A stretch of DNA of 64,000 bases from Macrothele yani (lineage: Eukaryota > Arthropoda > Arachnida > Araneae > Macrothelidae): contig CM076990.1 of the NCBI GenBank assembly GCA_039090855.1, positions 200,389,232 through 200,453,231 of the forward strand, read 5' to 3'. Positions within the stretch are counted from its first letter, which is position 1; each line of letters begins with the position of its first letter. This document shows, one piece after another, positions 44,223 through 55,262 of this stretch. Below the pieces are notes generated by a model. It searched no databases. It saw nothing but the letters and a program-made list of their open reading frames with translations, and was not told where the DNA came from. The translations under genes and the position numbers were made by a program.

Positions 44223-44971
44223 AATAGTAGTTTTTGATTAGTAATTGAATTAAGAAACTAGGAAGCCAATTCTCAACTTGAGCTTTATGCAAAGAAAAAA
44301 GAATTTCATTAAAACGTAACGGTACATGCGTCCACGTGGTGTGATCGCTCCTTGCATGCAGGCGGGATGCCATTCATCTTCTGGTACCACGTCTCCACAC
44401 AGCCGTGGCCATGACACAGCATACTTCGCCACCTGCGGTTTCACCGTTGCAATGCACTGGTCATGCACCATGTTTAAAAATTCTTTTCGGGGCGCTCAGA
44501 CAAGTGCCCAAGGTTTGTTTGTTTTTCTTCATTTGATAGATTAAACCTTTCTTTGCAAAGAGTAATAACTGCAGCTTTCTAAGTGCTGTTCTACATTGCC
44601 TTTTTAAGCAATGAAGAAAGGCTCTCTCATTGCCCATAACTCAAAAACTAAAGTAGATAGAAACTTGTGCTTGCACCAATAGATTCCTTGGTAAAAATTA
44701 AGAAAGAATGATAATTTATGTATTTCTTTTTATTCTAAGTAACAGAGATATTGCGTTTTTACGCAAAACATGCACCCCCCCCCTCCCCCACCCTTTCCTG
44801 TACCAGAATTCAAAAAATGATATCTTCTAATCTATCAGAAATAAGAAATTGAAATTTTCAGGAATTTTATAAGTTGGGAATAGCTACCCACTAAAAAGAA
44901 TCATAAGAATCGGAGATGTGTTGATGGAAAATTATTTCAAAATCTGACGATTTCGCGTGGAATGACCCTAA

Positions 44972-45794
44972 TGTACGTTGTATTTTAACCAAAAGCATAA
45001 AAAAACAAAAAAACTGGGGAGGTGTAAGGCTCCCTTTGCCCCCCCCCTTGAAGATACCCCTGCTGTGGAATATTAATTTGATGAACTGTTTTCCTTTAAA
45101 TATCTTTTAGCATCTAGAAGTTTTAGGATTGATTTGGCTTCACCAATCAAGATGTGAGAACTGTATCGCAAGATTGCCTGAACTTGGGTTTGTGTGTAGT
45201 ACATAAAAGTTCTATCATGAAATTCATGAGAGAAAAACCTTCTCCCCTTTGAAGTTTATTTCACTGAAAGGAATATGGCAGTGCCATGAATGTATGGAAA
45301 AAAATATTAAGACTAAGAATGAACAGGAAATGTTGGTGTAATACAATAAGTTGAGCCTCACTTTTTATGTTTTTAAAGATTAAATAGTTCATTTTTTAGG
45401 GATTTTTAAACTGTAGGGGAAAAAAAACGAGGAAGTGGGAGAAAGGCTAGAGAACAATGTGTATATGTGTCTGCATTGTTACTGTGTTTTAGGGAAAGCA
45501 AGAATTTCTTTTAACCAGATTTTATTTCATCAATAGCTTTTTCCTTAAATAGCGTTACACTCTGAAATAGAGAAGAAACAAAAACTGATTGAACCTTTTA
45601 ATTATGTTGATTTTGTCAACTTAGGTGGCTTAAAATGGATTATAAAAGACATGCTTCTATTAATAATAATAGAAGCACACACACCTAAATGGATAATAAA
45701 GGCATGCAGACTATTCAACATACATTATACAGTACTCGTATATAAAGCTACATATGGGTAAATATTCATTCCTTAGTGAGTGTATATTTAATAG
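44972..45794. other. Intron sequence, nothing recognised
   Basis: Includes a C-run near 45042. No domain or repeat assigned. Confidence 0.4.
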
Positions 45795-45879
45795 GAAATT
45801 GTTATTATTGTTGTTGTTATTATTATTATTATTATTAGTAGTAGTAGTAGTAATAGTAGTAGTAGTGGTGGTGGTAGTG

Positions 45880-45941
<62 letters not shown>

Positions 45942-45959
45942 GGTAGTAGTAGTAGTATT
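45795..45959. repeat. Compound trinucleotide microsatellite
   Basis: (TTG/TTA)n passes into (GTA)n with GTG interruptions over about 165 bases. Long frames across it on both strands (poly-Val, poly-Leu, poly-Thr) are products of the repeat, not genes. Confidence 0.95.
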
Positions 45960-46104
45960 TTGCATGAATTAGGCATAGCAACTGGATGAAATATGACTAG
46001 ATATAATTTTTTAGATATGTTATATATTATTTTTCTTATGTTTTCATGCCATTTTTCTTCTTCTGAAAAGACAATTTTTTTCTTCTTTATTTTATGTTTT
46101 GCAG

Positions 46105-46207
46105 CCAGCAGTGACATCAATTGATCCAATCTCTCTATCTGTGCTTGGTGAAACTGGATGGTATAGAGTAAATCTCTCACGGGCTGATGAATACTATTGG
46201 GCAAGAG
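46105..46207 (+). CDS. Leishmanolysin-like (M8) metallopeptidase, exon after Met-turn
   Basis: Acceptor TTTTGCAG, donor GAG|GTAGTA; 103 bases, starts phase 0 and ends phase 1, matching the next exon. It encodes PAVTSIDPISLSVLGETGWY then RVNLSRADEYYWARG. In M8 peptidases the Met-turn is followed by a 'S..D.ISL..L.DTGWY..N...A....WG.G' helix and strand. The W-Y and W-x-R-G residues are kept. Together with the preceding exon it gives an uninterrupted family match. Confidence 0.92.
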
Positions 46208-46849
46208 GTAGTATTCTATATTACTTTATGTTTGATCATGTTGAATTAAAATGTACATTCACCTAGTTTCAGTCAGCTGTAAAAACTTAGTTCAATTTAT
46301 ATTCAGCGTCTTTTAGTATTCATGTCTTTGTTTTTTCTGCTGATCACATACTCAGGTGGATGTGATGTACATACTGTATTTCATTTGTGGGATAGGGCCT
46401 TCAGATTATGGTAACTTGAGTATTAAATATTTCATTAGAAAACAACTCGCTGAACAGAAGTAGTTGAAGAAGTGGACACAGTTCTGTGGCAGTGCTGAAA
46501 TTCAGTGTCTATTTATTTGTTGGATTTCACTGGCAAAGAAAATTAAAAAGATTCAGGATTTTCCCACTTTACAAACTATATGTGTGAATCTCATTAAATC
46601 ACAGCTGGAATGCTAGGTTTTCACATTAGGGGTAAAGTTTGAGTTCCAAATGAGATATTGGTTTTGCCAGATTTCCTTGATGTCAAATGCTTTGGTGTTG
46701 TGAAAAGGACTTCAAACTACTACCTATGCTATTAGATTTTAGTATTCATATGTGTCTGAGGGATAAGCAGTTCCTGTTTTTCCTAGTTGTTGCAAAGTAT
46801 AAGTTTAAGAACATTATTTTCCTTCCAAAGCTGCAAAAGAGGTCATGAT
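46208..46849. other. Intron sequence, nothing recognised
   Basis: AT-rich with no repeat or frame of note. Confidence 0.4.
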
Positions 46850-46965
46850 AATTAACACAGCAATCAAACATCTCTGAATTGGCTGATTTTTACTGTTCTC
46901 GCATAATAGCAATCGCTCAGAAAACTTGAAAATTTCATCGCCCTGAAGCACAAAAGAGGTTTTAT
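46850..46965 (-). repeat. tRNA-core repeat (SINE-2 type), arm only
   Basis: CAGAAAACTTGAAAATTTCATCGCCCTGAAGC matches the arm next to the tRNA core in the 51230-51440 copy (first 20 bases shown at 46919: CAGAAAACTTGAAAATTTCA). The tRNA part is missing. Confidence 0.55.
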
Positions 46966-47744
46966 GTGATATCTTAACCTTATCTATTAATTTCTTATAT
47001 GTTTGTATGTTGAAATGTTTGAACAGTTTTATTGTGTGATACTTAGGGGTTTTTTTTTGTTTTTTTTTATATTTTTTCCATCAACTCTCGAATTGATCAA
47101 ACATTACAATTTTGAATTGTTGGGTAAAAAGATGAGTTTGATGGGTAATATTCTGAGTTTCTTACTTTTAAGTTCCATACTTAAGAAAACAAATGATTTA
47201 AGCATTCTTGTCCTGTATGGAATATGATATTTTCATTGTATTTTATGCTGTAGATTATTGTAACCATTACACAGTGAAGAACTTAGCTATTTGCTCTACA
47301 TTTGAACTTCATAACAGACTAAGTGAGCCAGAGGTCCCTAAAGATTTGTTATTTTTTATGTTGAAGTTATACTTTTATTTTTATTTCTTCCTGTGGTTTG
47401 TGGAGCTGCCATACATAAGATTTAATCTTTTTTATGTATCATTAAGTTTTAATGCTAAGTGCTGTATCACTAGACCTTAAATTTTAGTTATTCTTTTTCT
47501 GTTAAAACCATTCAATAGTGGTTTAACTGTTGGAACTTTTACATGTTATATTTCCATTATGTGAAATGCAAGTTCTCAGTTGAAGTTATTAGTATTTACT
47601 GCGAATAAATGCCTCGGTAATCAAATGTAATTCAAGGAAAAAACTTTTCACGTACCTCTCAGTTGTAAGTGGTTGATGTTCGAATCGTTTGTATGGTTGT
47701 TCTCATCAGGCTCTTGAGTTTAGACTTTTAAGAAATTAGTCGAC
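46966..47744. other. Intron sequence, nothing recognised
   Basis: T-rich frames at 47003-47480 have no known domain. Confidence 0.4.
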
Positions 47745-48104
47745 ATGTTTTCTTCATGCGCTCTTGAAAATGAATTATCAGTACTTTATGCTAATGAAGC
47801 CTTCGACGACATACCAAACGTAAGTGTGTTAATGTCATTTCTCCATTCTAATGAACTTTTAGATACATTTTCTGAAGTCTCTAAATTATTACAAATAGTT
47901 TTAGTGACACCAATAACTACCGCTAAAGCAGAACATTGTTTCAACACCTTGAATCTCATAAAAACATTCTTAAGAAACACTATGACACAAGAACGGTTAA
48001 ATGCACTTGCTGTTCTCTCTGTGCATAAAGATTGTATTCAAGAAATTCCACTTTTTAATCAAAAGGTCATAGAAAAATTTGCCACTCTCAAACATAGAAG
48101 ATGA
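47745..48104 (+). pseudogene. hAT transposase C-terminal dimerisation domain
   Basis: 119 codons without a stop. SEVSKLLQIVLVTPITTAKA followed by EHCFNTLNLIKTFLRNTMTQ and ERLNALAVLSVHKD is the hAT C-terminal region (L-x-x-L-x-x-P-x-T-x-A-x-x-E-x-x-F-S-x-L-x-x-I-K-x-x-x-R-x-x-M-x-x-x-R-L) of the TTF/ZMYM-like group. No upstream catalytic part is seen, so it is a 5'-truncated fragment, possibly of a retrocopied or partially deleted element. The frame is unexpectedly well preserved. Confidence 0.8.
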
Positions 48105-48965
48105 GAATATCTGTACAAAAAAAATATGACTCTTCTTCATAATATTTCTATTTATTACATTTTAATACTATGGTATGAAGTGAAAAATTCAATTGATTTC
48201 TCTTTCATATTGCTTAAAGTTTACAAAGCGCTTTGCAGAACTAATTTCAGTTTTAACTAAGATGATTTGCTATGTTAAAAATAAATAAATAAATGAGAAA
48301 ACCTGTAAGTATAATTTGCACATGAGTGCATGTATGTTTTTAGGCTTCACAAGTTCTTTAAAAAAAGGGTTAAACCTTTCAAATAATGCAAATGGTAGTA
48401 TGGTACTCATTCTATATGGGACGAAATTCATGAAACATTCCCTCCCTGCATATATTTGGAGTTATTATTTTTTCACTATACTTTTTATTCTGTGAATCCT
48501 GTGATTATTCCTCAGTTGAGAAATCTGAAGAAACACAAAGCACAACTAACATATATTAATGCTGATATGTTTTAAGCTAAAAATTTTATTTAAGGAGTTT
48601 AAACATTTTTCTGTTAATAGATATTCATTCTATTGTGAGGAAATTTTTTTCGTGTGCAATATAATAATTGACACATTCCTGCCTGATTTGGGCATTTTTG
48701 TGAGTCAAGGGGATAAACCAAGGCAGAGTAAGGAATCTTGGAGGGGATAGGGGGAGGGGTCTCTGAATGATTGGCCTAATAATGACAGGGTTTTTTTATT
48801 TCATTGTTCGACTTCGGCTACTGGCCCCACCTGTTTCAGTTGCCACGACCCGCCACTGGTGCATGGCAATTTAAGTTTGTAGTAGTGACATAAGTCAAAT
48901 GACATGCTAGTAGGAGGGAGCTAAAGAAATAAAGGTTTATCAGGTGTGCATCTGAATAGCTTATA
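48105..48965. other. Intron sequence, nothing recognised
   Basis: No repeat or domain assigned. Confidence 0.4.
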
Positions 48966-50382
48966 CACTGGCGGAAAGTGAAAAAAGAACACCAAGAAGG
49001 AGACGTCTGATACCAACGAAATTTATACAGCATAATAACGGAATACAGAGGATAACGTGATCAAAACATTATGGCAAAATACAGCTGTATTTGCTGGTAA
49101 ACTGAAAAATAACATTTCCATGTAACATGGTTAGTACGAAGTTGAACCGCCATGAACTGCATCACACTGTGCAATTCTGGCATGGAGTCTGTTGTACAGA
49201 TGTTGGATGTAAGTTTGGGGTATTGAGTTCCAAGCATCCTCAACCTGGACACGTAAATCAGGGATGGTCGTGGCTGGCCGTGGAGACCGGATAAGTCGTT
49301 GTCCCATAAAATCCTACACTTGCTCAATGGGGGACAAATCCGGTGAACGTGCAGGCCATGGAAGTTGTCTCACACCCTGAAGTGCATGTTGCGTTGCACG
49401 TGCCATGTGTAGGCGTGCATTATCTTGCTGGAAAACACCACGATGGACCGACCTTACAAATGGCACAACAACGGGCTGAATGATGTTGTTGATGTAGGAG
49501 GTGCTGTTTAACGTACCCGGTACAAAAACTAGTTGTGCACGGGAGTGATAGCTGATCGCTCCCCACACCAGGAGACCAGGTGTAGACCCTGTGTGTCGCT
49601 GGCGGATACAAGAAGGGTGGAGACGCTCCCCTGTGTGTCTGCGAACACGCATACGGCCATCGGAGGCTCCCAAGCAGAATCTGCTTTCATCGCTGAACAC
49701 GACAGATCGCCATTGCGTTCTCCAGTGCAGACGTTGGCGATTCCTGATGGTGGGCTGGAGTCAGAGGTACAGATGCCAGAGGCACACATGCACGTAGTCC
49801 TGCATCCAGTAGACGGTTGCGGATTGTTCGCACAGTCATCTCAGGTGCAACGGCAGCTCGAATTTGCGTCACAGTGGATGTTCTGCTTGACAACGCCGCT
49901 CTTCTTATGCGTCAATCTGTCCGCTCATCAGTCCGTCTGTGACTCCCTGTTTCACGTCTTCTTGTGTGGGAATGTTCCTCAGACCATCTACACCACCATC
50001 GTACAACCACCGATACTTGCCGTCCAATTCGCTCCACAATCCGACGATACGACCACCCGGCCTCGCGGAGTTCGACTAGATGACCTCGCTCAAAGTTTGA
50101 TAACTGCTGAAATTGTACACGTCTTCCATGTCCAGGCATTGCAGCTTCTTCAGGGTCTTTGCATGTGTCCGTACACCGACGACTGATTACATTCACTTCG
50201 CCGTACTCCTTAAATACCACCGACGATCATTTGCATATTATGCCGTGCTGTGGCGTAAGCACTCACCGGTTGGTCCCAAAATTAACATCACACCTACGTA
50301 AACTCGACCCCATTAACATATGTAAATTTCATGATCTTCCGCCAATTCCTTCTTGGTGTTATTTTTTCACTTTCCGCCAGTG
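48966..50382 (-). mobile_element. Tc1-like transposon with intact terminal repeats
   Basis: Termini CACTGGCGGAAAGTGAAAAA and its inverse with TA on both sides (48964-48965, 50383-50384). Length 1417 bp. GC content is higher than in the flanks. The transposase lies on the minus strand and has three lesions. Confidence 0.92.
49131..50220 (-). pseudogene. Tc1-like transposase, three lesions
   Basis: Start region FQQLSNFERGHLVELREAGW (HTH 1: SYRRIVERIGRQVSVVVRW), then TVRTIRNRLLDAGLRACVP (HTH 2). Catalytic blocks: VMFSDESRFCLGASDG (D1), VFQQDNARLHMAR (D2), SPDLSPIEQV (E3). Lesions: TGA at about 49912 where RTD-R-RIRRAAL is expected (CGA to TGA), a one-base frame change near 49747 just before the RQRLHW block, and TAG at about 49314 within VWDF (TGG to TAG). 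It ends GGSTSY. About 345 residues otherwise. Confidence 0.9.
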
Positions 50383-50384
50383 TA

Positions 50385-50768
50385 TATGTTTGTAGTAAAG
50401 CTATTTATTTTGACCAAATTCATCTACTTATAGCCACCTCGACACAGGTTATCGAACATGACAACTGCACCAATGAGCTCTTTCTTTCCACAGCTTCAGT
50501 ATTTTCTTAGGTTCAGATCATTTAATTTTAAATGAAATGATTACTTCCTGTCATAATGGCATTCACTGCATTTCTGCCATTATGATAGAAAGTGGTCATT
50601 ATACAAAGGGAGATTTCTGTACTAGGTTTACTGTTTTACCAAATCATGTAATACATGCTCAGTTCTTAGTTTTTGTTTTCAGGATTCATGCTGTTGAACT
50701 GCTTAATTTAAAATATAATTTCTTTTCTTTTTATGTTATTTACTTTTTATCATTATTGCATTTTTCAG
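50385..50768. other. Intron 3 end, nothing recognised
   Basis: AT-rich up to a TTTTTCAG splice acceptor. A short inverted pair CTGTCATAATGGCA / TGCCATTATGATAG occurs at 50549-50586. Confidence 0.5.
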
Positions 50769-50838
50769 GAAAAGGGTGTGAGTTTGGTTTTGAAGAAAAT
50801 TGTGCATCAGGAAGCTACCCAGACCTGTGCCAATTAAA
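50769..50838 (+). CDS. Leishmanolysin-like (M8) metallopeptidase, Cys-rich exon
   Basis: Acceptor TTTTTCAG, donor AAA|GTGAGC; 70 bases, phase 1 to phase 0 within the codon order (first two bases complete the Gly codon, last two begin a Lys codon). It encodes GKGCEFGFEENCASGSYPDL then CQLK. M8 proteins have a 'WG...GC.F....C' disulfide-rich segment here; C-x-F and the following Cys pair are conserved. Confidence 0.9.
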
Positions 50839-51107
50839 GTGAGCTTTTATGCTGTTTACGAGAGTACATCAAAATTTTGCCAGTATTTTCTTTTAGAATC
50901 TGAAAAATGAATCTTGAATATTTTTTCACTGTGTTTTATGCCAGTTGTGACAATGTATCTGCTGTTATTGTATTGTAAGCATAGCATCACTCCTGTCTGT
51001 GTCCCATAACAACGTGATGCCATCCCAGTGTCCAAATGATATGAGGCTTTGGCTTCTAATAGTTCATCCAAGATGGGCTCTAATCTAGGATGAAACGTTT
51101 AGATAGT

Positions 51108-51225
51108 TTGTTTGGGCTGGCTCTCTACCTTCCCTTAAACCAGTGTCCCTAAATTAGGGACAGGGGACTGCTTATAGTTGTACGAGTTGCTCACGATGGT
51201 TATTAATCTGCTTCCCACAAAATAA
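51108..51225 (+). repeat. SINE family 1, body only
   Basis: GGCTGGCTCTCTACCTTCCC through CCCTAAATTAGGGACAGGGG and GAGTTGCTCACGATGG follows the body of the 27558 copy. The tRNA head is missing. Confidence 0.75.
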
Positions 51226-51229
51226 AACA

Positions 51230-51445
51230 TGGTGAAATGTGAAATATATTATTTCTGTGGTTAAAAGCTTTTTATCAGGATTTTACCAATCAGATATGCC
51301 TGAATTGCCAGTTTTACTGTTCAATATGTGACATCATCTCATCAGAAAACTTGAAAATTTCATCAAATTTCAGCAGAAAACAAACCAGCATCTCTCAATT
51401 TCCATTTGAGCATGCTTTCCATTACACGACCTAGGACAATGAATA
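51230..51445 (-). repeat. tRNA-core repeat (SINE-2 type)
   Basis: Arm ACCAATCAGATATGCCTGAA, then AAAACTTGAAAATTTCATC, then a tRNA-like core (AACCAGCATCTCTCAATTTC with CATTACACGACCTAGG as read on +). B- and A-box order shows the tRNA strand is minus. Diverged copy. Confidence 0.65.
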
Positions 51446-51540
51446 TCCAAGTTAGAAGAATCTGAATATCTTCAGATTTTTTCAGTCAAAGCCATTTCTT
51501 CTGCCTTGTAGTGTAATTAATTACAAAACCAATATCTCAA

Positions 51541-51965
51541 GTATGGATTCTGTGGAAGAAATATTCTTCACTAAATATGTAGAACAGTGTCAGGATTTTA
51601 GCAGTCAGACATGCCTGAATCACCAGTATTTCTTTTCAATACATACCATCACCGGATCAGAAATCTTGAAAATTACATCACCCTGTAACAGGAATCGAAC
51701 CCACAAATCCCGATTTCCGTTCAGGTATGCTATCCATTACACCACTCTAGGATGATGTAATTTTAATATTTTTTGATCTAATTATGTTACATATTGGACA
51801 GTAAAACTGGCAATTCAGACATATCCAATTGCTAAAATCCTGACCTTGTTCTACGTATTTAGCGAAGAATAGTTCTTCCACTGAATCCATAGCTTCTTTT
51901 GTGTTTATTAGTTCAAATAGATGGAAAGTGCAGTGTCTTCCTGTATTTACTATTTCTGTGGAATC
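51541..51965 (-). repeat. Foldback repeat with tRNA-Arg-like core
   Basis: Left arm 51541-51680 (ATGGATTCTGTGGAAGAAAT…) and right arm 51755-51895 are inverted relatives. Between them lies a tRNA-like core. On the minus strand it reads TGGTGTAATGGATAGC (A-box), then GGGTTCGATTCC (B-box). The element at 61499-61719 has the same plan, so the tRNA-like unit with inverted flanks appears to be a family. Confidence 0.7.
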
Positions 51966-52017
51966 CACCTAAAACTAATAGAAGGAAGGTATAGCAGCTT
52001 GAAAATCTATATACATG

Positions 52018-54740
52018 TATAATCCTTATATATAAAAGGCTAAGTTGCCGACGACCTGGATCACTCTTTATGTCTTCATAGCAACAAACGAGAAACAAAT
52101 GTTTGTGACATCACGATTAGCTTTTCGTTTTCGTGCAGGTGACGTGATTACCTACATGTGCACAGTTCACGCATATATCACTTTGTTTTGTTGTCATAGC
52201 AACAAAGTACACAGCTGCTGGTGTGACGTCATCTGATCCAAATCATTCTCACATGACGTCAGAGGTGCGTTACATCACAAGGTCGATTGACATTCCATTA
52301 CAACATAGACCAACGTCTTTACTAAGTGTTGTTAACTAATGTACAAAGCCACGGTCAAGGGTTACACAAATGTAATACTATAAACATCGCCTTTCGATCC
52401 GTGACGAATTTAATCCCCATTATTAAGCGACGGAAAGCTTATGCAGCAATACAATTGATGCATATGTGAAAATGGAGGCTAATACACTGAATTACATACG
52501 ACAAAATCAGTCTCAGTTAAGTGTCAAAAAGTATAAAGGTCTGATGGACTAAATTCAGAATGCTGGAGATGATGAGTTTCTTCCTCAAAAAGCTCTTATT
52601 TTGCCATCTTCATTTCAAGGTAGTCCACGAAATATGGTGCAAAATTATCAGGATGCAATGGCGATAGTCAGAAAGTATGTCAAGCTTGATCTTTCCCTTA
52701 CTATGACTTGCAACCCTAAATTGGAAGAAATTACTGAAAACTTGAACAGCCAATCTGTCGAAAACTGCCCAGATTGAAAGAATTAATGGATGATGTAACC
52801 AAAAGGCATATTTTTGGAGTTTCCGGTGGCCAAAGTTCATGTAATCGAATTCTAAAAAGAGGGCTTCCCCAGGCTCATATGCTCTTGATTTTGAAAGAAG
52901 AGGACAAATCAACATTGCCTGAGAAAACTGACCAAATTATATTGGCGGAACTACCAAATAAAGAGCATTTACCAGTTTTACATGCAACTGTTGCAAAACA
53001 CATGGTTCATGGTGTGGTGAACTAATCGCAATTCACCATTTATGGAAGATGGCAAAGGTACCAAGCAATTTCCAAAGTCTTTCCAAAATGAAACAGTAGG
53101 TAACAAAGGCGGGTATCATTTATATTGCTGTAGAAAGAATGGTGCAACCACAACTATACGTGGTAAAATTATTGATAACAGCTGGATTGTCCCTTATAAT
53201 TTGTATATTTTGTTAAAGTACAATTGCCACATTAATTTTGAGGTGTGCGCTACTATGAAAAGTGTGAAATACCTTTTCAAGTACATATACAAAGCTCATG
53301 ACTGTGAAAATGTGCATATAACAGAGCACAACACCAAATACGACGAAGTAAAAAGTCATGTTGATTCCTGATACGTTAGTGCACCTGGGGCCATGGCCGA
53401 ATACTTGGTTATGATATGCATCAGCAATCTCATACAATAGTTAGGTTACCTGTTCACCTTCCTGAAGAACAGAACATTACCTTTAATCCGGAGCATTTAA
53501 ACAATGATCGTAATGCAGTTCATAATGCTCAGAGAGATACAATGCGGACTGCACAATTCAAACTAAATGAGGGCAATGAAGATGCGCAATTCATTTCATA
53601 TTGCGACATGCCAAGACATTATGTGTTTAATCAGAAAGAAAGACAATGGGTCCAATGAAAACATGGTGGAGATAATGTGATTGGAAGAATGTATTCGGTC
53701 AACTTTGGCTCTGATCCAGAAAGATATTGTTTGAGACTACTGTTACTTTATGTGTCTGGAGCAAAAAGCTTTGCATATTTAAGAATAGTCAATGGAATGC
53801 CATATGATACCTTCCAAAAAGCTGCATTGCAGAAAAGTTTAATTAAGAATGATGAAATGTGGGAGAAAACCTTAGATGAAGCATCAGTTTGCAGCATGCC
53901 TCGACAACTACGAGATTTATTTGCATACATTCTTGTCTTTGTTTCACCACCCAATGCACAAGAATTGTTTGGAAAATATAAATCCCATCTTCGAGAAGAA
54001 TTTGCGCACATGAGAACTTGAAAATTTCTGATTTTAAAACATTTGCAAAGAAAGCCATTCTGTGTCCCAAAAACTCTGATGTTGACAAATTAAATGAGAA
54101 TGTTCATGATCTCTTAGAGGGGACAGCAAGCACATACTTCAGCTCTGATTCAATTGATGCTGATGGCGAAGAAAATACTGAACAGTATTATCCTATAGAG
54201 TTTTTAAATGAGCAAACTCCATCAGGAATGCCACTTCACAGACTCAAGTTAAAGATTGGAGCTATTATTATCTTGTTCCTGAGAAACCTCAATACATAAC
54301 GAGGTTTATGCAATGGAACAAGACTTTGGTTTATGCAATGGAATTAAAGAACTAAAACCCAATTTGATCATTGCAGAAGTACTCACAGGCTCAGCATGTG
54401 GTAAAACTGTTTTTATTCTGCGAATTGACCTCGCACCTACTGATATAGACCTCCCATTCACATTAAGACCCTGTAAAGCTTGCCTTTGCTATGACCATTA
54501 ATAAGTCTCAAGGTCAAACACTGGAAAAAGTTGGTATCTACCTTCCTGAACCAGTGTTTAGCCATGGACATCTTTATGTTGCATTGTCAAGAGTTCGACG
54601 GTTTGATGTCACAGTTGAAGTAGTCCATGGGCAAGAACAAGGAAAACTACTTCCAGATTTCGAAAACATGTTTACAAAAAATATCGTGTACAAAGATATT
54701 TTCCACCGTTGTTAATAAACGCTTGAATAGCAATAAGTGA
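52018..54740 (+). mobile_element. Decayed Helitron
   Basis: The left end near 52018 carries TATAATCCTTATATATAAAA, as found at many insect Helitron 5' ends. RepHel-type fragments follow in order from 52540 to 54714. The 3' hairpin and CTRR end were not identified, so the right limit is approximate. Inserted in intron 4 of the M8 gene. Confidence 0.75.
52540..54714 (+). pseudogene. Helitron Rep/helicase protein, broken and internally deleted
   Basis: Blocks in order: SFQGSPRNMVQNYQDAMAIV and DLSLTMTCNPKLEEITEN (52610-52770), LMDDVTKRHIFGVSGGQ and RGLPQAHMLLIL (52774-53025), KYLFKYIYKAHDCEN (53270-53310; Rep Tyr region), RMYSVNFGSDPERYCLRLLL (53688-), then FAKKAILCPKNSDVDKLNE (54035-) and [20 protein letters not shown] plus [14 protein letters not shown] (54483-54600; helicase motifs V and VI). 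The Rep His-x-His motif reads Q-A-H, so its first His is lost. The Walker A to motif III part of the Pif1-like helicase, between 54021 and 54022, is absent. Six or more frames with stops. Confidence 0.88.
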
Positions 54741-55262
54741 TATCTAGAACCTGTTGTATTCTTATCTCAACAGGCTTTACAGCTAGTTATAATAATAGTT
54801 ATAATAATATCTCATCTTTAATACTTGTAAAATTTTACATGTTTTACCTCTTTCGTGTTGGTATCAGTCTCCCACAGAATTATTTTTAGAAAGAAAGTAA
54901 AATTGAAGAAAAAGAAAAAACTATGATTTTTTAAAATATAATTTTCTTTTAAATATTCTGAAGTTGTGGAAACCACTCGAATTTCCAAACTTCTTGATAA
55001 GTTTTCTCTGAAAACACAAAAATTGGTAAAAATGTTCACTATTAAAGACAGTCATATATTAAAAAAAGAAAAAAGAAAAACATTCAGACCAGATGCTATT
55101 GAAATACTTTTTTTCTCATTTTGTGAATTTGTGTTCCACAGTTTTTTAACATTATTCGTGTTTTCGGAATTTTATTGGACTGAAATTAAGTTCTTGTTTT
55201 TCTTTTCAGTTTTGAATTGGCATGTAATGCATTTTTGTTTTGTTTCCCTATGGAATTTACAG

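Larger units (their letters stand above)
43064..44245 (-). mobile_element. Penelope-like element with inverted terminal copies
   Basis: The minus-strand PLE is bounded by ~142-base inverted repeats (43064-43206 and 44104-44245). Each holds the 3' end with a hammerhead-like core. RT fragment 43953-44222 and endonuclease 43203-43541 are in the correct order. About 400 bases of broken frames lie between them. Much of the RT is deleted. Confidence 0.8.
42100..44971 (-). repeat. Dispersed repeat (GGGTCATTCCAC family) split by a PLE
   Basis: Minus-strand copy beginning at 44971 (GGGTCATTCCACGCGAAATC). The first 330 bases match 34974-35300 and 26044-26350. The far part (42180-42560) matches 26490-26990, including DVDQAKC and LEP-NEVICSN readings. 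A PLE (43064-44245) sits between. Joining the two outer parts gives a ~1.7-kb element. Confidence 0.6.

Noticed and set aside
7321..44245. CRISPR array or bacterial operon
   Set aside because: Repeats are eukaryotic transposons and satellites; introns, SINEs and splice sites show a eukaryotic genome.
45711..46204. Long frames of poly-Thr, poly-Val and poly-Leu
   Set aside because: They are translations of the GTA/TTA microsatellite.
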